In this document: positions 47,069-54,308 of the stretch, one piece after another
Numbering within the stretch: position 1 is the stretch's first letter
Layout: the number at the start of each line of letters is the position of its first letter
Source of the DNA: Ramlibacter tataouinensis
GTDB lineage: Bacteria > Pseudomonadota > Gammaproteobacteria > Burkholderiales > Burkholderiaceae_C
DNA: 64,000 nucleotides
Reading direction: 5' to 3'
NCBI RefSeq assembly: GCF_001580455.1
Contig: NZ_CP010951.1
Coordinates: 496,001-560,000 of the forward strand
Notes under the pieces: model-generated
The model's input: the letters and a program-made list of their open reading frames with translations, nothing else
Told to the model about the DNA's origin: nothing
The model's database searches: none
Made by a program: the position numbers and the translations under genes

Positions 47069-47908
47069 ATGACCCACGCCTATCTCTCCCTGTCGCGCGT
47101 CGACATGACCTTCCCCGGCCCGAACGGCGGGAACCCCGTCCTCAAGCACATCGACCTCGACGTGAAGCGCGGCGAGTTCGTCTCGCTGATCGGTCACTCG
47201 GGCTGCGGCAAGTCCACCGTGCTGAACATCGTGGCCGGCCTGCTCAAGGCCAGCTCGGGCGGCGTACTCGTGGACAACCGCGAAGTGAACGCGCCCGGAC
47301 CCGACCGCGCGGTGGTGTTCCAGAACCACTCGTTGCTGCCCTGGCTCACGGTCTACCAGAACGTGCAGATCGCGGTCGACAAGATCTTCAAGGGCACTCG
47401 CAGCGCCGCCGAGCGCCGCGACTGGATCCTGCACAACCTGGCGATGGTCAACATGTCGCATGCGCTGGACCGCCTGCCCTCGCAGATCTCCGGCGGCATG
47501 AAGCAGCGCGTGGGCATCGCCCGGGCGCTCGCCATGGAGCCCAAGGTGCTGCTGCTGGACGAGCCCTTCGGGGCGCTGGACGCGCTCACCCGCGCCCACC
47601 TGCAGGACGAGGTGATCCGCATCCAGTCGGAGCTGGGCAACACCGTGATGATGATCACCCACGACGTCGACGAGGCGGTGCTGATGTCCGACCGCGTGGT
47701 GATGATGACCAACGGTCCCGCCGCCACCATCGGCCAGGTGATGGACGTGCCGCTGGCGCGGCCGCGCAACCGCATCGCGCTGGCCGAGGACAAGGTCTAC
47801 AACCACTGCCGGCAGGAGATCCTGTCCTTCCTGTACGAAAAGCAGCGCAAGGTCGAGGCGATCGCCCCGCGCAGCGCCCCCGCCCGCAGGGAAAGGGCCG
47901 TGGCCTAG
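47069..47908 (+). CDS. nrtD: Nitrate ABC transporter ATP-binding protein
   Basis: This is the cytoplasmic ATPase of the nitrate importer, 279 residues. Walker A GHSGCGKST is at 42-50, the Q-loop is VVFQNHSLLPWLTVYQNV, the signature is ISGGMKQRVGIARAL, Walker B LLLDEPFGALD, and the H-loop THDVDEAV. It lacks the NrtA-like sensor domain fused to cyanobacterial NrtC, so it corresponds to NrtD. AAGGA precedes ATG 47069. The globin gene follows after 46 bases on the same strand. Confidence 0.94.
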   Translation: MTHAYLSLSRVDMTFPGPNGGNPVLKHIDLDVKRGEFVSLIGHSGCGKSTVLNIVAGLLKASSGGVLVDNREVNAPGPDRAVVFQNHSLLPWLTVYQNVQIAVDKIFKGTRSAAERRDWILHNLAMVNMSHALDRLPSQISGGMKQRVGIARALAMEPKVLLLDEPFGALDALTRAHLQDEVIRIQSELGNTVMMITHDVDEAVLMSDRVVMMTNGPAATIGQVMDVPLARPRNRIALAEDKVYNHCRQEILSFLYEKQRKVEAIAPRSAPARRERAVA

Positions 47909-47954
47909 CCCCCATCCGGCCCCCAATCCAACCCGCAACGAGAGAGGAGCGTCC

Positions 47955-48377
47955 ATGACCCCCCAGCAAGTCACCCTGGTGCAATCCAGCTTCGCCAAGG
48001 TCGTCCCCATCGCGCCGGAAGCAGCCGACCTTTTCTATGCCCGCCTGTTCGAGCTGGCGCCGCAGGTGCGGCCGCTCTTCAAGGGCGATATGAAGGAGCA
48101 GGGCCGCAAGCTCATGGCCATGCTGGCGACCGTCGTCAACGGGCTCACGCGGCTCGAGGCGCTGGTGCCGGCGGCGCAGCAGCTCGCCCGCCGCCATGTC
48201 GGCTATGGCGCGCTGCCCGCGCACTACCCGGTGGTGGGCGCCGCCCTGCTCGACACCCTGGAAAACGGCCTGGGCAGGGACTTCACGCCCGAGGTGCGCG
48301 AGGCCTGGTCGACCGCCTTCTCGCTGCTCTCGGGCGTGATGATCGAAGCGCAGCAGCAGCAACAACAACAGCAATAA
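47955..48377 (+). CDS. Single-domain globin with poly-Gln tail
   Basis: This haem protein of 140 residues resembles the globin part of flavohaemoglobin and Vitreoscilla haemoglobin. The proximal histidine is H81 in ARRHVGYGALPAHYPVVG, and B10 tyrosine Y28 lies in LFYARLFELAPQVRPLF. No reductase domain follows. Placed between nitrate transport and a sensor kinase, it may bind or detoxify NO made from nitrite, or act as a gas sensor; this is inference. The C-terminus is eight glutamines coded by CAG/CAA, a replication-slippage candidate. GAGAGGAG precedes ATG 47955. Confidence 0.9.
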   Translation: MTPQQVTLVQSSFAKVVPIAPEAADLFYARLFELAPQVRPLFKGDMKEQGRKLMAMLATVVNGLTRLEALVPAAQQLARRHVGYGALPAHYPVVGAALLDTLENGLGRDFTPEVREAWSTAFSLLSGVMIEAQQQQQQQQ

Positions 48378-48396
48378 GAGCGACAAGGGAGAACCC

Positions 48397-50514
48397 ATGG
48401 CTGCCGTCCTGCCCCTCGACCCCTCCACCGCCCACGCCCGGTCCGCCTCCGCGGCCAAGCCGCGCGGGCGCGGATTCAGCTTCGGGAAGTACCGCGAGAT
48501 CATCATCGCGGTGGCCTTCTTCCTGCTGTTCGACCTGGGCGTCCTGGTCCTGAACTTCTACACCTCGTTCAAGATCGACCAGGACACCGTCGCGATCAAC
48601 CTCGCCGGCCGCCAGCGCTACGTGTCGCAGCGCATCGCTCGCACGCTGCTGGAGCTGGATGCGGCCCGCGCCGCGGGACAGCCTTACCGTCCCGAGACGC
48701 TGGCGGAACTGCGTGCCGGCGCGAAGATCTTCGAGCTGTCGCGCGCCGCCTTCAAGAGCGGCGCCACCCTCCCCGGCGGCGACGGCAAGCCGGTGTTCCT
48801 CGATGCCGTGACCTCCGAGCGCGGCCGCCGGCTCGAGGCCGAGGTGGACGAGATCTGGACGCCCTACCACCGCAGGCTGCAGCCGCTGATGGCCGACGGC
48901 TTCAGCCCGCAGGACCTGTCCGCGGCGCTCGCCTACAGCCAGGCGAACAACATCCGCCTGCTGAACATCGCCAACGACTTCGTCACCGAGACGCAGGCCA
49001 TCGGTGCTTCGCGCGCCAGCACCCTGCGCATGGTGCAGACTGGCGGCATCCTGCTGGCGCTGCTGAACTTCGCCTTCATCCTGTTCAAGTTCCTGCGCCG
49101 CCTGCAGACCTCGGACGCGGCGATCGACGCGGCCAACGAGGAGAACCGCGAAATCCTGCAGTCGGTGCGCGAGGGCCTGTTCCTGATCACCCCGGACTTC
49201 AGGCTCGGCTCGCAGCTGTCGCGCTCGGCGCACGCCCTGTTCGGCCGCGGCCTCGCGCCGGGCCAGGACTTCTTCGCCCTGCTGGCGCCGCTGCTGACGG
49301 AAAAGGACCTGTCCGACGCCCGCGAGTACGTGCAGCTGCTGTTCGCGCCGCACGTCAAGGAAGCGCTGGTGCAGGGCATCAACCCCTTGTCGGAAGTGGA
49401 AGTGGCCGTGAAGAACCGGCTGGGACAGGAGCAGGCGCGGCACCTGTCCTTCCACTTCAACCGGGTGGCCGAGAACGGCGCGGTGCGGCACCTGCTGGTG
49501 ACGGTGCAGGACATCTCGGCGCGCATCGAGCTGGAGCACAAGCTGCAGGCGGAGCGCCAGCGTTCGCAGAAGGAGTTCGCGATGCTGCTGAAGGCGATCG
49601 ACGCCGACCCCGCGACGCTGCGGCAGTTCGTATCCCGGGCCGAGTCGGACCTGCTGGAAGTCAACGGGATGCTGCGCAACACCTCCGCCGCGCAGGGCGA
49701 GGCGGCCATCCTCCGGCACATCGACGAGGCGCGCCGCCGCGTCCACGCGCTCAAGGGCGACGCCGCGACGCTGGGCCTGGAGACGCTGGCCGGCCAGGCG
49801 CATGCCTTCGAAACCGCGCTGGACCAGATCCGGCAAGGCGGCCATCCCGCCGACCTCGGCTCGGCCCTGCTGGCCTTGCCGCTGCCGCTGGAAGACCTGC
49901 TGGGCAAGGTGGCCGCGCTGAAGTCGCTGGCCGGCCAGCAGCGCCCCGCGCAGGAAGCCCCTTCCAGCTCGATCAACACCATGCTGGCCAGCCTGGCCGA
50001 GGAGGTGGCGCGCGACTGCGGCAAGAAGGTCAAGCCGGCGATCGCCATGGGCGCCTTGCTGGACCTGCCGCCGCCGCAAGCGGCCCTGGCGCGCGAGATC
50101 GCGGTGCAGATGCTGCGCAACGCGGTCACCCACGGCCTGGAGGCGCCGGCTGCGCGCAGCGCGCATGGCAAGGACGAGGCCGGCCGCGTCAGCGTGCAGC
50201 TGTCCCGCAGCGAGGACGAGTGGCTGCTGACCGTGCGCGACGACGGCGCCGGGCTGTCGGCGGCGCGGGTGCGGCGCAAGCTGCTGGACCTGGGCTGGTA
50301 CAGCGCCGGACAGCTCGAGGCCTTCGACGAGCGGCAGATCGTCGCTCACATCTTCAGGCCCGGCTTCTCCACCGCCGATGGCGTGTCGCTGCACGCAGGA
50401 CGCGGCGTGGGCCTGGACCTGGTACACGCCAACGTGCAAAAGCTGGGCGGGCGGCTGACCCTGGCCTCGACGCCCGGCGCGTACACCGAGTTCAGGATCC
50501 GGTTCGCAGCCTGA
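48397..50514 (+). CDS. CheA-like membrane histidine kinase with PilJ/NarX-like sensor
   Basis: This 705-residue kinase has TM1 at about 33-55, then a periplasmic segment that starts with the P-box-like INLAGRQRYVSQR (67-79), TM2 near 215-232, and a PAS-like cytoplasmic part (about 240-375). An Hpt-type phosphorylation site follows, H450 in RRRVHALKGDAATLG. The C-terminal ATPase has N575 in MLRNAVTHGLE, DDGAG (615-619) and GRGVGLDLVH. Phosphoryl transfer through Hpt and the N-box type point to CheA-like signalling rather than the NarX type. No CheW-like domain is recognised. It is followed after 12 bases by a receiver gene. Nitrate or nitrite is the likely signal, by context and P-box. Confidence 0.9.
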   Translation: MAAVLPLDPSTAHARSASAAKPRGRGFSFGKYREIIIAVAFFLLFDLGVLVLNFYTSFKIDQDTVAINLAGRQRYVSQRIARTLLELDAARAAGQPYRPETLAELRAGAKIFELSRAAFKSGATLPGGDGKPVFLDAVTSERGRRLEAEVDEIWTPYHRRLQPLMADGFSPQDLSAALAYSQANNIRLLNIANDFVTETQAIGASRASTLRMVQTGGILLALLNFAFILFKFLRRLQTSDAAIDAANEENREILQSVREGLFLITPDFRLGSQLSRSAHALFGRGLAPGQDFFALLAPLLTEKDLSDAREYVQLLFAPHVKEALVQGINPLSEVEVAVKNRLGQEQARHLSFHFNRVAENGAVRHLLVTVQDISARIELEHKLQAERQRSQKEFAMLLKAIDADPATLRQFVSRAESDLLEVNGMLRNTSAAQGEAAILRHIDEARRRVHALKGDAATLGLETLAGQAHAFETALDQIRQGGHPADLGSALLALPLPLEDLLGKVAALKSLAGQQRPAQEAPSSSINTMLASLAEEVARDCGKKVKPAIAMGALLDLPPPQAALAREIAVQMLRNAVTHGLEAPAARSAHGKDEAGRVSVQLSRSEDEWLLTVRDDGAGLSAARVRRKLLDLGWYSAGQLEAFDERQIVAHIFRPGFSTADGVSLHAGRGVGLDLVHANVQKLGGRLTLASTPGAYTEFRIRFAA

Positions 50515-50526
50515 AGAGGACCACCC

Positions 50527-50898
50527 ATGAGACTGCTCATCGTCGACGACTCCAACATGATCCGCTCGCGCATCTCGCGGGTGGTGCAAAGCGGCGGCCT
50601 GTCCAACGTCTCGCTGGTCGGGCTGGCGCGCAACGGCGCCGAGGCGCTGCGCGTGGCCCGCGCCACCCAGCCCGACGTCGTGACCATGGACCTCACCATG
50701 CCGGAGATGGACGGCATCGAATGCATCAAGGAAATGCTGCGCATGCTGCCGCGGACCAACATCCTCGTGCTGAGCGCGCTGTCCGACAAATCGACCGCGA
50801 TCCAGGCCCTGCGGCTGGGTGCGCGCGGCTTCGTCGCCAAGCCGTTCAGCGACGACGAGCTGAAGATCGCCCTGCTGGACGTCGCGGAAGGGAAGTAG
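50527..50898 (+). CDS. CheY-like single-domain response regulator
   Basis: This stand-alone receiver has 123 residues. The acidic pocket D7/D8 lies in IVDDSN, the phosphorylation site D55 in TMDLTMPEMDG, the conserved serine S83 in LSALSD, and K105 in VAKPF. No output domain is present. It lies 12 bases after the CheA-like kinase and 8 bases before the CheX-like gene, so the three form a kinase, receiver, phosphatase set. Its target is unknown: there is no flagellar motor gene in the window. Confidence 0.93.
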   Translation: MRLLIVDDSNMIRSRISRVVQSGGLSNVSLVGLARNGAEALRVARATQPDVVTMDLTMPEMDGIECIKEMLRMLPRTNILVLSALSDKSTAIQALRLGARGFVAKPFSDDELKIALLDVAEGK

Positions 50899-50906
50899 GA
50901 GCCACC

Positions 50907-51362
50907 ATGGAATCGCTCAGCGCCGAAGATCTCAAGCTGTTCGTGGAATCGGTACGCCAGTACTTCCGCGTGGTCACCCGCCAGGAGCCGCAGATCACCT
51001 CCGCCTACCTCGCCACCGGCGAGCTGCAGGGCCACGACTACAACGGCATCGTTTCCTTCTCGGGTGCTTTCAACGGCCACGTGATCGTCTCCATGCCCGG
51101 CCAGCTGCTCAAGGAGCTCTTGCTGCTGCAGGGCGAAACCGACCTGTCGCAGGGCAACCTGCTGGACGCGGTCGGCGAGATCGCCAACACGCTGGCCGGC
51201 AATGCGCGCAAGACGCTGGGCCCGGCGCTGCAGATCTCGGTGCCGGTCCGGCTGCATGGCAGCGCGGGCATCCAGGCCCGGGTCCGCAAGCACCCCTATG
51301 CGATCACGCTGCGCTGGAACCACCAGCCGGCGGTGGTCTGCATCGACATCGAAAGACGCTAG
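50907..51362 (+). CDS. CheX-like receiver phosphatase
   Basis: The 151-residue protein belongs to the CheC/CheX/FliY group. The phosphatase signature is complete in one copy: E91 and N94 in GEIANTLAGNARKTL. The single active helix and length fit CheX rather than CheC. It would dephosphorylate the CheY-like protein coded 8 bases upstream. The TAG stop is created at the border of the 263-bp repeat, directly after IDIERR. CheX proteins normally serve chemotaxis; a place in a nitrate operon is unusual. Confidence 0.87.
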   Translation: MESLSAEDLKLFVESVRQYFRVVTRQEPQITSAYLATGELQGHDYNGIVSFSGAFNGHVIVSMPGQLLKELLLLQGETDLSQGNLLDAVGEIANTLAGNARKTLGPALQISVPVRLHGSAGIQARVRKHPYAITLRWNHQPAVVCIDIERR

Positions 51363-51626
51363 GGCCTGTTAACGCTATGGGAGGGCTCGCGCCGGTGGCT
51401 GTCAGGCTGCAGGGCTAGGCGCGGCCGAGGCCGTGTGCTCGTGCACACAACGAGGTCGCAACGACGCCCTGCGGCCTGACAGCCACCGGCCCGAAGGGTG
51501 GCCCAGGAAACGGGCGCCCTCCGCGTTGCAAATGCTCGCCGGGGCCCCGCCCCGGCTGTGCTTTGCGCCTTGATGGCACCCGTTTTCTGGGTCACGCGAG
51601 CCCTTCCATAGCGATAACAGGCCCTA
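51360..51626. mobile_element. 263-bp MITE-like structured repeat, copy 2, with TA on both sides
   Basis: The core 51362-51624 matches copy 1 (9848-10110) with 9 substitutions and no gaps. TA flanks both ends. Most substitutions are transitions that keep G-U pairs in the predicted stems, for example at the terminal repeat and in the second inner stem, suggesting the fold is still near intact. The element supplies the TAG stop of the CheX-like gene on the plus strand and of the ANTAR gene on the minus strand. Confidence 0.85.
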
Positions 51627-52874
51627 CGCGCCGATCAGCACCTGGATGCTGTGCTGGTAGGCCGCGGTCAGCCGGTCGAACGAGTCCAGCAAATCCTCGC
51701 TGGCCGCGGCCAGCTTCATGCGCCCGGCCGGCTGGGCAGCGCCGGGCACCGCGGCGCGCAACTCGCGCCAGGCAGCTTCGCCTTGTTCCAGCATGGCGCG
51801 GATCTCGGGCGTGGACAGCGGCGCCTGCGACAGCGCGGCCAGGCCGCGTTCGAACTCGCCCGCCGTCTCCGCCAGCGCAGCGGGCGGCCCCTCCAGCAGC
51901 GCCAGCTTGGCCATGCGCTGCGACAGCATGCGCTGTCGCCCCGCGACGTTGATCACGTGCACCTGGGCGGCCAGCCCCGAGGCTTCGAGGGCCAGCACCA
52001 GCGCGTCGGCCTGCGCCAGCACGGTCTCGGCGGCTTCGTCGAGCTGACCCAGGTCCGCCGTCCGGCCCGAGGTCTCGAGCAGCTTGCGCATACCGGTCCA
52101 GCCGGCGCGTGCCGCCGCGATCAGGTCGCCATAGGTGGCGGCCGACAGCTTGGCCTCCAGCGTCTTGAGGTTGTCCTCCACCCGCTGCACCGATTCCTTC
52201 ATCAGCAGCGCGGCCGCCGCCCCGTCGGTGCGGCTGCGGGCCAGGGCATAGAGCTTGACCAGGCGCTGCGACAGCATGCGCTGCTGGCCGGCGCGGTTGA
52301 TGGCCTCCGCCACGTGGGCGGCGTCAATCACCTGGCGCGACACCTGGCCCACCTTGCGGTTGGCTTGCATGGAGGCGGTGCGCAGCAGCTGGAAGGCCTC
52401 TTCCTCGCTCACATGGCGGGCATGCATCAGGATGCCCTTGGCCTTGTCCACCCACTTGCGCTCTTCCAGCTGCTCGCCCAGTTCCGCGAGCCGGGAGCGC
52501 AGCGCGCGCTCCTGCCGCTCGCGCAGCTGGGCCAGGTGCACCAGTGGCCGCAGGCGCTCGCGTGCATAGCCCTGCACCACCCAGGCGTGCACGCCCGCAG
52601 ACAGTGCGCGCTCCATCGCCTCCACGCTGGCGTCCTGCGTGAAGAAAAGCACGGGCAAGGACTGCTGGGCTTGCAGCGTGGCCAGGGCATCGAACAGTTC
52701 CGCACCAGGGCGCGGCGCCCAGCAAACGAGCACGTCGGGGGCGGCGCGCAGGCCTTCACGCACCAGGTGGGCGCAATCGCTTTCACCGCACACAACGAAA
52801 CCGGCCGCAGCGAACTCTGCAGCCAGTGGCGGTGCACCGGAATCGGGCATGGACAGGATCAAGACAGAAGTCAT
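51624..52874 (-). CDS. ANTAR protein with degenerate receiver and two PilJ/P-box sensor segments
   Basis: The 416 residues fall into a receiver-like part (about 1-120), an ANTAR domain (about 125-185: LEERKWVDKAKGILMHARHVSEEEAFQLLR in parts), and two PilJ-type helical segments. The latter begin INRAGQQRMLSQR (192-204) and INVAGRQRMLSQR (308-320), which resemble the nitrate-binding P-box of NarX. The receiver lacks the phospho-acceptor aspartate (CW at 51-52 in PDVLVCWAPR). A soluble nitrate/nitrite-sensing antiterminator is the natural reading, related to NasT but carrying its own sensor. It is divergent from narK. Its stop codon TAG comes from the 263-bp repeat. Confidence 0.88.
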   Translation of the reverse strand: MTSVLILSMPDSGAPPLAAEFAAAGFVVCGESDCAHLVREGLRAAPDVLVCWAPRPGAELFDALATLQAQQSLPVLFFTQDASVEAMERALSAGVHAWVVQGYARERLRPLVHLAQLRERQERALRSRLAELGEQLEERKWVDKAKGILMHARHVSEEEAFQLLRTASMQANRKVGQVSRQVIDAAHVAEAINRAGQQRMLSQRLVKLYALARSRTDGAAAALLMKESVQRVEDNLKTLEAKLSAATYGDLIAAARAGWTGMRKLLETSGRTADLGQLDEAAETVLAQADALVLALEASGLAAQVHVINVAGRQRMLSQRMAKLALLEGPPAALAETAGEFERGLAALSQAPLSTPEIRAMLEQGEAAWRELRAAVPGAAQPAGRMKLAAASEDLLDSFDRLTAAYQHSIQVLIGA

Positions 52875-52887
52875 GCGAAGCGCTCAA

Positions 52888-52925
52888 GCACAGAGCGGGC
52901 CTGCGCAGTTGGCACGCTCTGTGCA
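52888..52925 (+). promoter_or_regulatory. Sigma-54-like promoter of narK-nirBD-nasA, inside an inverted repeat
   Basis: TGGCACGCTCTGTGCA (52910-52925) has GG-N10-GC, the sigma-54 spacing, and is 14 of 16 identical to the nrtA promoter. Its 3' half is one arm of a perfect 10-bp inverted repeat, GCACAGAGCG (52888-52897) with CGCTCTGTGC (52915-52924). Transcription would start near 52936, giving a leader of about 120 bases with a GGCGCGC-CCGT-GCGCGCC hairpin near its end. Confidence 0.6.
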
Positions 52926-53057
52926 AGTGAGGGTCATCGGGTGTGATGACGCACCCGGGCCGTGCACCGTACCGCCGGCCGTGCGCACGACGCTGTGTGC
53001 TGACCTGTACTCGAATTCTTTGGCGCGCCCGTGCGCGCCGGGGTCCAGACACACACG

Positions 53058-54308
53058 ATGAGCGCGTTCCAGAACTTCCTCAGATCCGGCCATTCACCCA
53101 CGCTGTTCGCGGCCTTCCTCTATTTTTCCTTCTCCTGCGCGATCTGGGTGCTGAACGGCGCGATGGCGCCCTTCATCAAGGAGTCGCTGCAGCTGACGGC
53201 CGCGCAGATGGGGCTGATGCTGTCCATCCCCATCGTGGCCGGCGCCCTGATGCGCTTCCCGCTGGGCCTGCTGGCGCAGTACATCGGCCGCAAGAACGCC
53301 ACCCTGGTGGAGATGGCGCTGGTCGGCGTGGCCATGCTGTTCGGCCTGTTCTTCGTCCATACCTTCAACGACCTGCTGGCCATGGGCGTGCTGCTCGGCA
53401 TCGCCGGCGCCAGCTTCGGCGTCGCGCTGTCGCTGGGCTCCGGTTCCTTCCCGGCGCGGCACAAGGGACTGGCCATGGGCCTGGTGGGCGCCGGCAATGT
53501 CGGCACCGCGGTCTCGGTGCTGGTCGCCCCGCCGCTGGCGCAGTGGCTGGGCTGGCAGGCGGTGTACGGCGTGGCCGCCCTGTTCCTGCTCTTGCCGGTC
53601 GTCGTGATGGTGGTCTGGGCGCGCGAACCGGGTGACGTCAACAAGCATGGCACCCTGCGCGACCACATGGCCTGCCTGTTCGAGCACGACGGCTGGGTCT
53701 TCAGCGTGATCTACGCGGTCACCTTCGGCGGTTTCATCGGCCTCACCAGCTTCCTGCCCTCCTACTACTTTGAGCAGTTCGGCGTCAGCAAGGTGCAGGC
53801 GGGGCAGCTGACCATGCTGGCCGCCTTCATGGGCGCGGCGCTGCGCGTGGTGGGCGGCTGGCTGTCCGACCGCTGGGGCGGCGTCAATACGCTGACCGTG
53901 GTGCTGGCGGTCGTCACCGGCTGCCTCACGCTGATCGGCTTCGCGGGCGGCTCGCTCGTGCTGACGACGCTCCTCATGATCCTGTGCTTCGCCGCGCTGG
54001 GCGCCGGCAACGGCGCGCTGTTCCAGTTGGTGCCCCTGCGCTGGCCCACCTCCACCGCGGTGGCCGGCTCGATGATCGGCGAGGTCGGCGCGCTGGGCGG
54101 CGGGCTGGTGCCCAGCACCATGGGCCTGACCAAGCAATACCTCGGCAGCTACGCCGGCGGTTTCCTGATCTTCGCGGGCCTCGCCCTGCTGGTGCTCGCC
54201 GTCCTGCGCGTGATGCAGGCGCGCTGGACTCGCACCTGGGCCGGCGCCGGCGGCCGCGCCCGGCCGCAACCCGCTCTCGAATCCACTGTCCTGGGAGTCC
54301 AGCCATGA
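53058..54308 (+). CDS. narK: NarK/NasA family nitrate/nitrite MFS transporter
   Basis: This inner-membrane transporter of 416 residues and about 12 helices has GLLAQYIGRKNATLVEMAL (motif A) after helix 2. The nitrate-signature glycine-rich helices are GVLLGIAGASFGVALSLGSGSFP near 115 and GALFQLVPLRWPTSTAVAGSMIGEVGALGGG (in parts QLVPLRWP, GEVGALGGG) near 320. The positions match assimilatory NasA-type carriers. Having both this and NrtABC gives two uptake routes. It overlaps nirB by four bases (ATGA). Confidence 0.93.
   Translation: MSAFQNFLRSGHSPTLFAAFLYFSFSCAIWVLNGAMAPFIKESLQLTAAQMGLMLSIPIVAGALMRFPLGLLAQYIGRKNATLVEMALVGVAMLFGLFFVHTFNDLLAMGVLLGIAGASFGVALSLGSGSFPARHKGLAMGLVGAGNVGTAVSVLVAPPLAQWLGWQAVYGVAALFLLLPVVVMVVWAREPGDVNKHGTLRDHMACLFEHDGWVFSVIYAVTFGGFIGLTSFLPSYYFEQFGVSKVQAGQLTMLAAFMGAALRVVGGWLSDRWGGVNTLTVVLAVVTGCLTLIGFAGGSLVLTTLLMILCFAALGAGNGALFQLVPLRWPTSTAVAGSMIGEVGALGGGLVPSTMGLTKQYLGSYAGGFLIFAGLALLVLAVLRVMQARWTRTWAGAGGRARPQPALESTVLGVQP

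Noticed and set aside
52926..53057. Possible ANTAR hairpin pair in the narK leader
   Set aside because: Several hairpins can be drawn, including GGGTGTG-ATGA-CGCACCC, but none has a six-base loop with A at 1 and G at 4, and no terminator with a U-run follows.
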